Shown here piece by piece: positions 52,793 through 63,800 of a stretch of 64,000 nucleotides of DNA. Position 1 is the stretch's first letter. Every line of letters begins with the position of its first letter. The stretch is from Chitinophagaceae bacterium (GTDB lineage Bacteria > Bacteroidota > Bacteroidia > Chitinophagales > Chitinophagaceae). A model generated the notes under the pieces. That model did not search any database. It saw only the letters and a program-made list of their open reading frames with translations, and was not told where the DNA came from. The stretch covers positions 1 to 64,000 of the forward strand of contig JAEUVJ010000018.1 of NCBI GenBank assembly GCA_016787085.1, written 5' to 3'. The translations under genes were made by a program, and so were the position numbers.

Positions 52793-55700
52793 TTGAACTT
52801 TAGGACTGCCCATATATTCCGTACGGTGGTAGCCATCACCTTCCTTCTTGCCATTATTTCGCTGGCTAATGCCCGCCATTCCGGCAAGCCTTCCCGCTAT
52901 TCCTATAATTATTCTAATCATTTTGCGCCAACGGATTCGGTGCCGAAGCTGGAAGATCGCCGCGGAGACCCTTACAGCAATCCAAACAAGAACACCTTTG
53001 ACTTCAGGGATACCGGTTATATTAAAAGAAGCATTGAATACGATCCGAAGACAAAGCAGTATTACATTGTCGAAAAGATCGGTAATAAATATTATCGTAC
53101 TCCTACTGCTTTTACCATGGAAGAGTTCCTTCGTCTACAGGGCAAGAAAGACGAAGAAGAATACTTCCGCAGAAGGGCAGCGATGCTCGCCGACATGAAC
53201 CGCCGCATGTTCAAACCCAAGTTCAAGGTGTCCAATGACTGGTTCAACCGCATCATGGGAGTGGATTCAAGCGGTAAAGTAAAAGTGGATATCCGGCCTT
53301 CAGGATATGTGGACATCCTGGCCGGCTACCAGGGACAGAATATCAAGAACCCTACGATACCAGAAAGAGCGAGAAGAAATGGCGGACTGGACTTCAACAT
53401 GAACTCGCAGTTACAAGTGGACGCCAATATCGGCAGCAAGCTGAAACTGCCGATCAATTACAATACGCTTGCTAATTTTGAATTCGAGAACCAGCTCAAC
53501 CTGAACTACCTCGGTGATGCAGACCAGATATTAAAACAGTTCCAGCTTGGTAATGTCAACTTTACGACGAAGAGTACATTGATGCCAGGTGCTCAATCTT
53601 TGTTTGGTATCAAAACACAGTTGCAGTTTGGTAAATTATTTATTACAGGTGTACTGGCCAATCAAAGGGCACAACGCCAATCACTGGGTCTGGAAGGCGG
53701 ATCAGCTACGCAAACATTCTCCCTGAAATCAGATGAGTACGAAGAGAACCGCCACTTCCTGCTGGGCCAGTATTTCCGCAATAATTATAACACGGCGATG
53801 CGTGAACTGCCGATCGTGAACTCACCGGTACAGATACTGCGTGTGGAAGTGTGGGTAACGAACCGGAATGTGGCAGCTACTACCGATACCAGGGATATCG
53901 TGGCCATGATGGACCTCGGGGAAAATAACCCTTACAATGCAACATGGAATACCGGTAATACCGATCCCAAACCATTTAATAATGCCAACAACCTGTACCC
54001 AACTTTATTCAACGATCCGGATGCACGCAATTCTGCATTGGTGCAAAGCAAACTCGTTGGCCTTGGTATGGCGCCGGTGCAGGAGTTTGAAAAAGTATAT
54101 GCCCGCAAGCTTCAATCCTCTGAATACTTCTTCAACCCACAGATCGGCTTTCTTTCATTGAACCAGCCATTACAACCGGAAGAAGTACTGGGTGTCGCTT
54201 ATCAATACACCTATAATGGCCGTGTTTTCCAGGTGGGAGAGTTCTCGCAGGATGTGCCGCCTGATACAAGCGGTACGTCGCAACGGGTTTTATTCCTGAA
54301 ATTATTAAAAGCGACTTCGCAACGTACCAATCTCCCGATCTGGAACCTGATGATGAAGAATGTGTATTCAGTAGGTTTTGGACAACTGGACAGAACAGAT
54401 TTCAAGCTGGACATTCTCTATGAAGAACCAAGTCTTGGAGAAAAGAGATACCTGCCGCCGGATGATGTGATACCACAATACCAGGGACAGCCGCTTATCT
54501 CATTGGTCAACCTCGACCGGCTGAATAACCAGAACGACCCCCAACCGGATGGGGTATTCGACTTCATTGAAGGGTATACGATGATCTCTTCCATGAGCCG
54601 TGTCATCTTCCCGGTATTGGAACCCTTTGGTCATGACCTGGATTATGTATATCCCGATCAGACGACAAGGGACAAGTATTTGTATTACCCGTTGTATGAT
54701 ACGATCAAGGCCATTGCACAAACCTTTGCCAACCTGAACCGGTTTAAATTATCGGGTAAATCCAAGTCTTCGTCAGGTGGCAATACCGATTACCAGCTTG
54801 GTTTTAATATTCCGAGAGGATCTGTCACTGTTACTGCCGGCGGACAAACCCTGCAGGAGAACGTGGACTATGAAATAAACTATGATCTCGGCACACTGCG
54901 TGTCACCAACCAGGCGATCATTAACTCCGGCGTGCCGGTGAATATCCAGTACGAGAACCAGGCTGCCTTTGCCATCCAGCAGCGAAATTTCATGGGGTTA
55001 CGGTTAGATTATATCGCCAGTAAAAAACTGACACTCGGAGGTACGATCACCCGTATAGGCGAACGGCCTTTCTTTATCAAACAATCTTATGGCGACGATC
55101 CTATACGCAATACCATGTATGGTGTGGATGCGGATTACCGCAGTGATTGGCCAAGGCTGACCAAATGGTTAGATAAACTTCCTTTTTATTCTACCAGGGA
55201 GATGTCGTCCATCAATGCGTATGCAGAAGCTGCAATGCTGAGACCCGGCCATGCGCCGCAGATCGGACGCGGAGGTGAAGGGTTAGTGTATATTGACGAC
55301 TTTGAAGGCACACGTGCCTCAATTGATCTCCGCTTTCCGCTCATTAACTGGACGCTGGCTTCCACACCAAGTTTGTTTCCGGAATCAAATCTTAATAATG
55401 ATCTGTCGTATGGGTACAACAGGGCTAAAATTGCCTGGTATAATATTGAGCCGGTATTGCAGGAAAGAAATAACCAGAATAATCCATTGCGCACTGACCT
55501 GGCTGAATTATCCAGGCCGGAAACAAGACAGGTACTGCAAAGAGAAATATTCCCACAGCGTACCAACGATTTCGGGCAGGGGTTGCTGACCACCTTTGAC
55601 CTTGCCTTTTATCCAAAAGATAAAGGTCCTTATAATTACCGGACCACCGGGGTTACACCCAATGGCCAATTATCCACTCCTGCCCAGGCATGGGGAGGCA

Positions 55701-58700
55701 TCATGCGCAATATTGACCAAATAGATTTTGAAACGGGCAATATCGAGTACATCGAGTTCTGGTTAATGGACCCCTTTATCAGGAATACAGCCAACCCCAC
55801 CGGGGGACAGCTGTATTTCAATCTTGGTAATATTTCAGAAGATATATTGAAAGACGGCAAACGGCAATACGAAAATGGATTAAGGACACTTACCAACAAT
55901 GCACCTGTTGACAATAGTTCCGTGTGGGGTACTACGCCGGCCAATCCGCTGCAGGTGACCAATGCATTCAGCAATGACCCGAATGACCGCCAGTTCCAGG
56001 ATCTTGGGCTCGATGGATTGACGGATGCTGATGAGAGGATCAGGTTTGCTGCTTACCTTGTTGGCTTACCACCGGTCGCCGCTGCTGCCGCACAAAATGA
56101 CCCGTCAGGCGATAACTTTAAACCCTACCGTGATGCGAGCTTTGACCAGGCCGGTACCGGTATTTTAGGCAGGTATAAAAATATTAATAACCCTCACGGT
56201 AACTCGCCGGTGGCCGATGCCAACAGCCAGTTCGTAAATGCCTTTACCCAATATCCTGATGCTGAAGACCTGAACCGTGACAATACATTGAACGAAGTAG
56301 AAGAATACTTCCAGTACAAGGTGGACATCCAGCCGAATATGATGCCCGGCACCAATTTTATTACCGACAGAAGGGTGGTGAATTATACTCCTCTTGACGG
56401 TTCCGGCACAAGGGCAGAAACATGGTACCTGTTCCGTATCCCGGTCAAGAATTTTGAAAGCAAAGTGGGGAATATTCCTGATTTCAAGTCCATCCGCTTT
56501 ATCCGCATGTTCATGACGGGGTTTGAAGATTCGGTAGTGATGCGCTTTGGAAAATTGGAACTGGTGCGTAACCAATGGAGAAAATTCCAGTATGATATAG
56601 ATACCAGCGGTAATTATGTCAATCTGCCCACCATTGACCCTGTAGAGGTCAATACCCTGGCCGTAAACCTGGAAGAGAATGATCAGCGCCAGCCGGTTCG
56701 TTATGTTATTCCTCCCGGAATCGAAAGACAACAGCAGCTCAGTAATAATAATGTCCAGTTGTTCCTGAACGAGCAGTCGCTTAGTATGCAGCTTTGCGGA
56801 CTCGAAAGAGGGCAAAGCCGCGGCGTATTCAAGACCATGAATCTCGATATGCGGCAATATGGAAAGCTACGTATGTTCATCCATGCGGAGAGCCGAGGTA
56901 CTGATCCGGAGGCCATCAAAGATTATACGTTGACGGCGGTGGTGCGCATCGGTAATGATTTCCAGGGTAACTATTATGAAGTAAGGGTACCATTAAAAAG
57001 AACGAATTGGGGTGAGACGGATAGCTTGAAGATATGGCCCGAGGAAAATAATCTTGACTTTGACCTGGAAGAACTGACACGGTTAAAGACCCGCCGGAAT
57101 AATGCCGGTCTGTCTCCTTCGTTGTACTACAAAGAGACCTTACCGAATGGAAGATCGTATGCGATCCTCGGTAACCCTAATCTCGGTGAAGTAAGAGGTA
57201 TGATGCTTGCCGTAGAGAATACGGCTATTGAAGCCGCCTGTGCGGAAGTATGGTTCAACGAACTTCGGTTTTCCAATATAGATGAAGAAGGCGGCTGGGC
57301 CGCACTCGGCCGGGTAGACGTAAAACTCGCCGATCTGGGTGTGATCACCCTGGCAGGTACTGCCAAAAGCAAGGGATGGGGTACACTGGAGCAACGTGCT
57401 AATGAAAGAAGCCGGGAAGATGTCCGCACCTTCGATCTCTCTGCGAATATTGATGCAGGAAAACTACTGCCCAAAAAATTCGGCATACAGATACCGGTTT
57501 ATGCAGGGATCAGCCGTATTGCTATCACCCCGGAATACGATCCGTATGATCTGGATCTGAAATTAAAAGATAAATTAGATGCGGCCGGCAGTAAGCCGAT
57601 CCGTGATTCTATCCGCAATGATGCGCAGGACATCACGACCATCAAAACACTGAACTTTACCAATGTCAAAAAACTGAAGACAGATGGTAAGCGGCCGAAG
57701 ATATGGAGTGTATCCAATTTTGACCTGAACTATTCATTTATCCTGACGGAAAAACATAACCCGTTGATCGAGCATGATGAACTACGCAGAACAAGGGCCG
57801 CCGTTGGATATAACTATGCACCTCAGCCAAAATTCATCGAGCCGTTCAAAAAACTGATCAAGTCCAAATCAAAATGGCTGACGATCTTCAAGGATATTAA
57901 TTTCAATCCTGTTCCGTCACAACTGTCATTCAGAGCCGATGTGTTCAGGCAGTTTGGCGCTACCCGTCCGAGAAATGTAGGCGGAGGACCTTATAAGATA
58001 CCGGAGACATACAATAAATATTTTACGTTTGACCGGTATTACATTCTGCAGTGGAACCTTACCCGTTCTTTGTCGCTTGATTTTACTGCAACGAACAATG
58101 CCCGTATTGATGAACCTTTTGGGCGGATTGATACCAAAGAGAAAAAGGATTCTGTCCGCAAAAATCTTTTCAAAGGCGGCCGTAATACCCAATACCAGCA
58201 GCAGGCCACATTTACCTATACGGTGCCTACCCAGAAAATTCCTTTGCTTGACTGGACAACTGTACGGGCGTCTTATGCTACCCGGTATAACTGGCTGGCC
58301 GCTTCATTGCTCGCCCGTAGTTTAGGTAATACTTTATCCAACACACAGACAAGAACGATCAATGGTGAATTCAACTTTGATCAGTTGTATAATAAGTCAA
58401 GGTTCCTGAGAGCAGTAGGCAGTGCTCCTGCCGATGGAGGAAAAAAAGACGATAAGAAAGATGATAAGAAGGACGACAAAAAAACACCGGGAGGTAAAGA
58501 CAGCAAGACAGCGGATGTAAAAGGACCGGATAAAAAAGCGGAAGCTGATTCGCTGAAGGCCAGCTTCGCCAAAATGACACCAAAAGAGAGAAGAAAAGCA
58601 AAGAAAGCTTTACGGAAAAAGAAAAGAGAAGAACGTCGGAAAGCAAGAGAGCTGAAGAAAAATACACCGATGGAAGTAGGCGGCGCTGTAAGAATGATAG

Positions 58701-60094
58701 CAGGCCTCGCCACTTCATTGAAGAGAGTGGGCGTACAATACACCGAAGATTATGGTACCACGCTGCCCGGCTACATGGATAGCACCCGTGTACTGGGATC
58801 TAATATCAAGAGCGGTAATCCCGGTTTCGATTTCATTTTCGGTTACCAGCCCGACACCTCCTGGATTAACAACTTTGGAGCAAAAAACCTGTTCTCTAAT
58901 GATTCCCGTGTGTCTGCTATGATACAGCAGCGCTTCAACCAACGGTTGAATATCACGGCTCAACTGAATCCGTTCCGCGATTTCAATATTGATGTAAATT
59001 TTGACAAGACATTCGATAAGCAATATTCAGAACTGTACAAAGACACGACGGGGTCGGCGGGTTTAACAAGATTGAACCCGTATGCACTTGGCAGTTTCAG
59101 CATCAGTTATATTTCATATCAAACTCTGTTCACTAAGTTCGATCCTAATGTAGTATCAGAAACATTCAACCAGTTTGAAGCGAACCGGGTAACACTATCA
59201 CAACGTCTTGGTGCCAAGAATCCTTACCAGAACGGGAACGTAGATGCAGATGGTTATTATGAAGGTTACGGCCGCTATGCGCAGGATGTAGTGATACCCG
59301 CTTTCCTGGCTGCTTATACAAAAAAAGATCCTAATAGTATAAAGCTGATAAAGAACAACAACCCTAAACTGAATTCTAACCCGTTCTCCGGTTTGATACC
59401 CAAACCGAACTGGACCATTACTTACAACGGCTTGTCAAGAATACCAGGCCTGGAAAAAATCTTTACCAATGTTTCGATCCGTCACGGGTATCACAGTACG
59501 CTTAGTATGAACAGCTTTAATACAGCTTTGCTGTTCCAGGATCCGCTGCGTGTCAGTTATCCTTCTTTCCGTGATACGCTTACCGGCAATTTCATTCCTT
59601 ATTTCTTAGTGCCTAATATCACTATCCAGGAGCAGTTCGATCCGCTCATCGAAGTGGACATGACCTTTACCAACCAGTTGACCACGCGGTTTGAGTTCAG
59701 GAAGAGCCGTACGCTGAGCCTGAGTTTGATAGATTACCAGTTGTCGGAGAACCGCTCAACCGAAGTGACCTTTGGGTTTAATTACCGGAAAAAAGGAATG
59801 CCGCTGATTAAAAAGATCGGTAAGATGAAACTGGATAACGATGTGACCTTCCGGTTTGATTTCAGCCTGCGGGATGATGCTACGGCCAACAGTAAACTGG
59901 ACCAGGGAACATCATTTGGTACATCAGGGCAAAAAGTGATACGCATAGCCCCTTCCATTGATTATATCCTGAACAAGCGGGTCAGCCTGAAGCTCTATTT
60001 TGAGCAGAACAGGAATATACCCAAGATCAGTAATGCCTTCCCGATCACCAACACAAGAGGTGGTGTACAGATCAGGATATCGCTGGCACAGTAA
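52793..60094 (+). CDS. sprA: Type IX secretion outer-membrane translocon SprA
   Basis: A 2433-residue protein, the size expected of SprA, which forms the giant beta-barrel channel through which sorting-domain cargo leaves the cell. It has a hydrophobic export segment (about 9-27), a KRSIEYDPKTKQYYIVEKIG start, an early LDFNMNSQLQVDANIG barrel block, GGEGLVYIDDFEGTRASIDLR near the middle, and a run of amphipathic strands to a final VQIRISLAQ. Between about 1883 and 1957 there is a very charged insert (KKDDKKDDKKDDKK, then KKALRKKKREERRKAREL). The start is TTG at 52793; no ATG or GTG fits. It follows ruvA by 37 bp. Three sorting-domain cargos are encoded in this window. Confidence 0.95.
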   Translation: MNFRTAHIFRTVVAITFLLAIISLANARHSGKPSRYSYNYSNHFAPTDSVPKLEDRRGDPYSNPNKNTFDFRDTGYIKRSIEYDPKTKQYYIVEKIGNKYYRTPTAFTMEEFLRLQGKKDEEEYFRRRAAMLADMNRRMFKPKFKVSNDWFNRIMGVDSSGKVKVDIRPSGYVDILAGYQGQNIKNPTIPERARRNGGLDFNMNSQLQVDANIGSKLKLPINYNTLANFEFENQLNLNYLGDADQILKQFQLGNVNFTTKSTLMPGAQSLFGIKTQLQFGKLFITGVLANQRAQRQSLGLEGGSATQTFSLKSDEYEENRHFLLGQYFRNNYNTAMRELPIVNSPVQILRVEVWVTNRNVAATTDTRDIVAMMDLGENNPYNATWNTGNTDPKPFNNANNLYPTLFNDPDARNSALVQSKLVGLGMAPVQEFEKVYARKLQSSEYFFNPQIGFLSLNQPLQPEEVLGVAYQYTYNGRVFQVGEFSQDVPPDTSGTSQRVLFLKLLKATSQRTNLPIWNLMMKNVYSVGFGQLDRTDFKLDILYEEPSLGEKRYLPPDDVIPQYQGQPLISLVNLDRLNNQNDPQPDGVFDFIEGYTMISSMSRVIFPVLEPFGHDLDYVYPDQTTRDKYLYYPLYDTIKAIAQTFANLNRFKLSGKSKSSSGGNTDYQLGFNIPRGSVTVTAGGQTLQENVDYEINYDLGTLRVTNQAIINSGVPVNIQYENQAAFAIQQRNFMGLRLDYIASKKLTLGGTITRIGERPFFIKQSYGDDPIRNTMYGVDADYRSDWPRLTKWLDKLPFYSTREMSSINAYAEAAMLRPGHAPQIGRGGEGLVYIDDFEGTRASIDLRFPLINWTLASTPSLFPESNLNNDLSYGYNRAKIAWYNIEPVLQERNNQNNPLRTDLAELSRPETRQVLQREIFPQRTNDFGQGLLTTFDLAFYPKDKGPYNYRTTGVTPNGQLSTPAQAWGGIMRNIDQIDFETGNIEYIEFWLMDPFIRNTANPTGGQLYFNLGNISEDILKDGKRQYENGLRTLTNNAPVDNSSVWGTTPANPLQVTNAFSNDPNDRQFQDLGLDGLTDADERIRFAAYLVGLPPVAAAAAQNDPSGDNFKPYRDASFDQAGTGILGRYKNINNPHGNSPVADANSQFVNAFTQYPDAEDLNRDNTLNEVEEYFQYKVDIQPNMMPGTNFITDRRVVNYTPLDGSGTRAETWYLFRIPVKNFESKVGNIPDFKSIRFIRMFMTGFEDSVVMRFGKLELVRNQWRKFQYDIDTSGNYVNLPTIDPVEVNTLAVNLEENDQRQPVRYVIPPGIERQQQLSNNNVQLFLNEQSLSMQLCGLERGQSRGVFKTMNLDMRQYGKLRMFIHAESRGTDPEAIKDYTLTAVVRIGNDFQGNYYEVRVPLKRTNWGETDSLKIWPEENNLDFDLEELTRLKTRRNNAGLSPSLYYKETLPNGRSYAILGNPNLGEVRGMMLAVENTAIEAACAEVWFNELRFSNIDEEGGWAALGRVDVKLADLGVITLAGTAKSKGWGTLEQRANERSREDVRTFDLSANIDAGKLLPKKFGIQIPVYAGISRIAITPEYDPYDLDLKLKDKLDAAGSKPIRDSIRNDAQDITTIKTLNFTNVKKLKTDGKRPKIWSVSNFDLNYSFILTEKHNPLIEHDELRRTRAAVGYNYAPQPKFIEPFKKLIKSKSKWLTIFKDINFNPVPSQLSFRADVFRQFGATRPRNVGGGPYKIPETYNKYFTFDRYYILQWNLTRSLSLDFTATNNARIDEPFGRIDTKEKKDSVRKNLFKGGRNTQYQQQATFTYTVPTQKIPLLDWTTVRASYATRYNWLAASLLARSLGNTLSNTQTRTINGEFNFDQLYNKSRFLRAVGSAPADGGKKDDKKDDKKDDKKTPGGKDSKTADVKGPDKKAEADSLKASFAKMTPKERRKAKKALRKKKREERRKARELKKNTPMEVGGAVRMIAGLATSLKRVGVQYTEDYGTTLPGYMDSTRVLGSNIKSGNPGFDFIFGYQPDTSWINNFGAKNLFSNDSRVSAMIQQRFNQRLNITAQLNPFRDFNIDVNFDKTFDKQYSELYKDTTGSAGLTRLNPYALGSFSISYISYQTLFTKFDPNVVSETFNQFEANRVTLSQRLGAKNPYQNGNVDADGYYEGYGRYAQDVVIPAFLAAYTKKDPNSIKLIKNNNPKLNSNPFSGLIPKPNWTITYNGLSRIPGLEKIFTNVSIRHGYHSTLSMNSFNTALLFQDPLRVSYPSFRDTLTGNFIPYFLVPNITIQEQFDPLIEVDMTFTNQLTTRFEFRKSRTLSLSLIDYQLSENRSTEVTFGFNYRKKGMPLIKKIGKMKLDNDVTFRFDFSLRDDATANSKLDQGTSFGTSGQKVIRIAPSIDYILNKRVSLKLYFEQNRNIPKISNAFPITNTRGGVQIRISLAQ
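58441..58660 (+). repeat. Low-complexity Lys/Asp/Arg-coding stretch in sprA
   Basis: Repeated GATAAGAA(A/G)GAT codons for K-K-D-D precede an AAG/AGA-rich run. They encode a charged insert of about 75 residues between barrel segments. Confidence 0.75.
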
Positions 60095-60102
60095 AAAGCA
60101 GG

Positions 60103-60876
60103 TTATTTATTTTTCTCTGCCTCTTTTGAAGCGAGGTATTCTGTGGGAGTCATTCCGAACTGTTTGTGAAAGCTCCGACCGAAATGGGTTTGTGAACCGA
60201 AGCCTGCCATGTCAGCAACCTCATAGATCTTATATTTTCCCTCTGCCAGTAGTTCAGCGGCTTTTTTCAGGCGGGTGATATTAATGAGTTCGTTGGGAGA
60301 AAGATCAGAAAGGGATTTTATTTTCCGGTACAGTGTGGGCTTACTCATATTCATGAATTTTGCCAGCTTCTCTACATCCAGGTCGGCATCTTCCATATTC
60401 TTTACTATACAATCATTGATCTTTTCAAGGAAGAGTTCATCTGCTTTTGAATAGGCAATGCTTTTGATATGCACCAAAGGGGAGCTGGCGAAGTATTCTT
60501 TGATCTTATTCCGGTTGGAAAGGAGGTTAGCGATCTGTACCTGCAGGTATTCAGGGGAGAATGGTTTTTCAATATATGCGTCAGCACCAAGCTCCAGGCC
60601 TTCTATCTTTGATTGTAGTGTATTTTTCGCCGTCAGTAATATTACAGGTATATGACTGTATTCAAAATTTGTTTTGATAAGCCGGCAAAGCTCAAAACCA
60701 TCCATCACCGGCATCATCACGTCAGATATAAGCAGTTGTACTGCATGGATATTGAGCAGTTCCAGTGCTTCCCGGCCATTCAATGCTTTGATCACCGTAT
60801 ATTTTTCGTTGAGCTCATGCTCAAGAAACTCCAGTATCTCCTCATTGTCGTCGGCTAATAAGATCAGCGGCTTCAT
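60103..60876 (-). CDS. Response regulator with AraC-type DNA-binding domain
   Basis: A 257-residue regulator. The receiver domain (1-120) has Asp9-Asp10, phospho-acceptor Asp52 (LLISDVMMP) and Lys in EKPFSPEYL. The AraC-type double HTH (about 150-250) has LAKFMNMSKPTLYRKIKSLSDLSPNELI and VADMAGFGSQTHFGRSFHKQFGMTPTEYL. In hybrid two-component systems this whole unit is the C-terminus of the kinase; here it is a separate gene 6 bp after the kinase stop. It converges on sprA. Confidence 0.93.
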   Translation of the reverse strand: MKPLILLADDNEEILEFLEHELNEKYTVIKALNGREALELLNIHAVQLLISDVMMPVMDGFELCRLIKTNFEYSHIPVILLTAKNTLQSKIEGLELGADAYIEKPFSPEYLQVQIANLLSNRNKIKEYFASSPLVHIKSIAYSKADELFLEKINDCIVKNMEDADLDVEKLAKFMNMSKPTLYRKIKSLSDLSPNELINITRLKKAAELLAEGKYKIYEVADMAGFGSQTHFGRSFHKQFGMTPTEYLASKEAEKNK

Positions 60877-60882
60877 GGTATC

Positions 60883-63800
60883 TTAGTTGTCCTGCCTTAA
60901 AGGTATGGATAATGAAAAAACATTCATGTTGTCTTCCGGCTCTTCAAGGCGGAGAATTCCTTTATGAAGTTCCGTCAGCGAAAGCGACAAAGCCAGCCCG
61001 ATCCCTGTTCCCTTTTGTTTTTCCGTTTCCTTCAGCCTGAAAAAAGGTTCAAATATTTTTTCTTTCATTTCCATAGGCACCAGGTACCCATCATTTTTTA
61101 CTTTAATGGTAAAGACAGTATGACCGGGCGCCGGGGCAAGAATATGAAGTGCTGCTTTTTCACTTGCGTATTTGACCGCATTACTCAGCAGGTTGGTCAG
61201 TATTTTAGTAAATGCATCAATATCAATATATGCGTATATCTCATCGGATGGAGCTTTCATAGTGAATGTTAAACCCTTTTGCTCAGCCAGTGGCTTGAAA
61301 CTGTTAAAAATATCTGCTGCGATTTCTGTGACGTTTGCCTCTGTAAAATTCAGGCTGAAACCTTTTATTTCTGTTTGCCTGAAGTCAAGCAACTGGTTGG
61401 TCAGGTCAACCAACCGTCCTGTATTTTTTTCCATGATGCGCAGGCTGTCTTTTATCTCCGGCATGTCGCCTGCTTTTCTGACTACCTTTTCCAGAGGGCC
61501 TTTGATAAGGGTCAGCGGGGTTTTTATTTCATGGGCCACGTTTGTGAAGAATTTCATTTTGGCCTCATACAGTTCTTTCTCTTTGGCTATCTCGAGCTGT
61601 TCCAGTTTTCTCCTGTTCTTTTCTTTCAGCCGCAGATGATAAGCCCTGGCAAAATACCATATGAGGAACAGTATAAATGCTGCATAGAAAGTATAGGCCC
61701 ATTTGCTGACCCACCACGGGGGTAATATCTCAATTACCAGGCTTGTTTCTTTAACGTTCCATTCCCTGTTATTGCCCGCAGCTTTCACTTTAAATACATA
61801 AGTACCGGGCGAAAGATCAGTAAAATAAACCTTCCGGTTAGTCTTCAGGTAGATCCAGTCCGCATCAAGGCCTTCCATTTTATACGCATATTCTGACATT
61901 TCCGGGGCGGTATAGCTCAGAGAAGCAAAATCAATACTAAAAGTGGACTGGCTATGCGTTAATGTGATCTTATCGGTGAAAGTAACAGATTTTTTAAGCG
62001 GGGATCCATTTTTATTGATCACTAATTCCCGGTTGTTTACCTGGAAACCGGTGATATAAACGGGGGGAGAAAAATTCTTTTTATCTAGTTTGCCGGGATG
62101 AAAACTGATCAGCCCTTTTACACTTCCGAAGTACATGATACCGCTGTTGTCTTTGAATGCTGAACTGAAGTTGAACTGGTCGTTCAGCAGGCCGTTCGCC
62201 TTTGCATAGACCGTTACCTGTGCGGTGGAAGGATGGAAACTGACCAGTCCTTTCGTGGTGCTGACCCAGAGTTTTTTAGTGTCATCTTCGGCAATGCTTA
62301 ATATAAAGTTGGAGGGAAAGCCATCAGCGATCGTATATCTTTTAAAAGAATTCGTTGAAGGCTCATACCTGCAAAGTCCTCCTTCTGTGGCAAACCATAG
62401 GTTACCCCGGGAGTCTTCGAATACCTTATTTACCCGGTCATGGCTAAGTGAAGTTTTATCCTGAACGTTATAGAGCAGGTTACCGCTTGTTTTATTCTGC
62501 GCATTGTAATAATACACGCCATTGCCATAAGTGGCCGCCCACACTGTACCGCTCCTGTCTTTCAGTATGGAGGTATACCAGATGTGTAATGGCATATCCG
62601 GAAGAATGGAAAAATCATCTGTTTCCCGGTTGTATAAGTAAGCCCCGATAGTGGTGCCTAACATGACCTCTTTATCCGGCGATTCGTAAATACAATAAAT
62701 AAAGTTACTGCGAAGGGCATTACTGTCATTGCCTTTGGAATAATGCCGGATCACTTTACCCGACCTGATATCCATTACATCAAGCCCGTGTTCAAATGTT
62801 CCGATCCATAATTCATCACCCGTGGCCAGCAATCCATGGATATTGGTGTAAGCAATATCTTCTTTTGAGCCGGTAGGCATATAATTGGTGAACAGGTTAT
62901 TGGCAGAGGTTAGTTTATTTAAACCGGCATCTTCCGTACCCATCCATAAATCGCCATACCTGTCCTGGATAATCTCTCTCACTACGTTGCCACTGATGGA
63001 ATTCTTGCCTTTTTCTGGAAAGTATTTATGAAATGTGATGGTTTGTTTCGGATAATAATTGATACCACCAAAGTAGGTGCCTGCCCATATTCCTCCTTCT
63101 TTGTCCTTGCAGAATGTATAAACGGCATTATCAGATATCGAATAGGGGTTATTGTATTCTTTATGAAGATTCATATTTTTCCCGGTCGCAAGATCATAAA
63201 TATAAATGCCCGATTCGGTGGCGATCCAGCATTCTTCATTACTTACCTGCAAAAAATCCCTTGCGAATATTTCTGTTTTATCGGCATTGAACGTAAGGAT
63301 ATCTCTATAGTCTCCGGTGGATGTGTTGAAAAGTTTCACACCCTGGTTAGAAGTACCGGCCAGTATATTGCCGTCTGCTGTGGGATAGAGATTCTCGATC
63401 CAGTTAGATACCGTTTTGGGTGAGCGGTTGAAAATATCATAGCTGGAGAAGTTGTTGTCAATGGGATTATATTTTTTTAACAGGCCACCGGAAGTAGATG
63501 CCCATACTGACCCGTCGGGAAAGGTGCAGATAGCCGTGGCTTCGAAAAAATTTTCTATCGTAAACTGCTGAAGTTTTTGACCGGCAATATTGTATTTAAA
63601 CAGGTTAAAATTTGAAATGAACCATAGATTACCCTGGCTGTCCATTTTAATATCTGTTACCGGGGCCATGAAAGGGGTGGGGAGTATAATAAAACTTTCA
63701 TCTGTTTCATTGTACCTGTATAATCCTCTGTCGGTGCCTGCCCACAGCGTGTTATTTTTATCCGTGTAAAGCGAATGAATAAAATTGTTACCGATACTGG

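Noticed and set aside
56165..56857. 230-codon frame opposite sprA
   Set aside because: Shadow ORF in a 7.3-kb gene; composition follows the sprA codons.
60964..61725. Overlapping plus-strand frames opposite the kinase domain
   Set aside because: Antisense shadows of the HisKA/HATPase region, which has all catalytic boxes.
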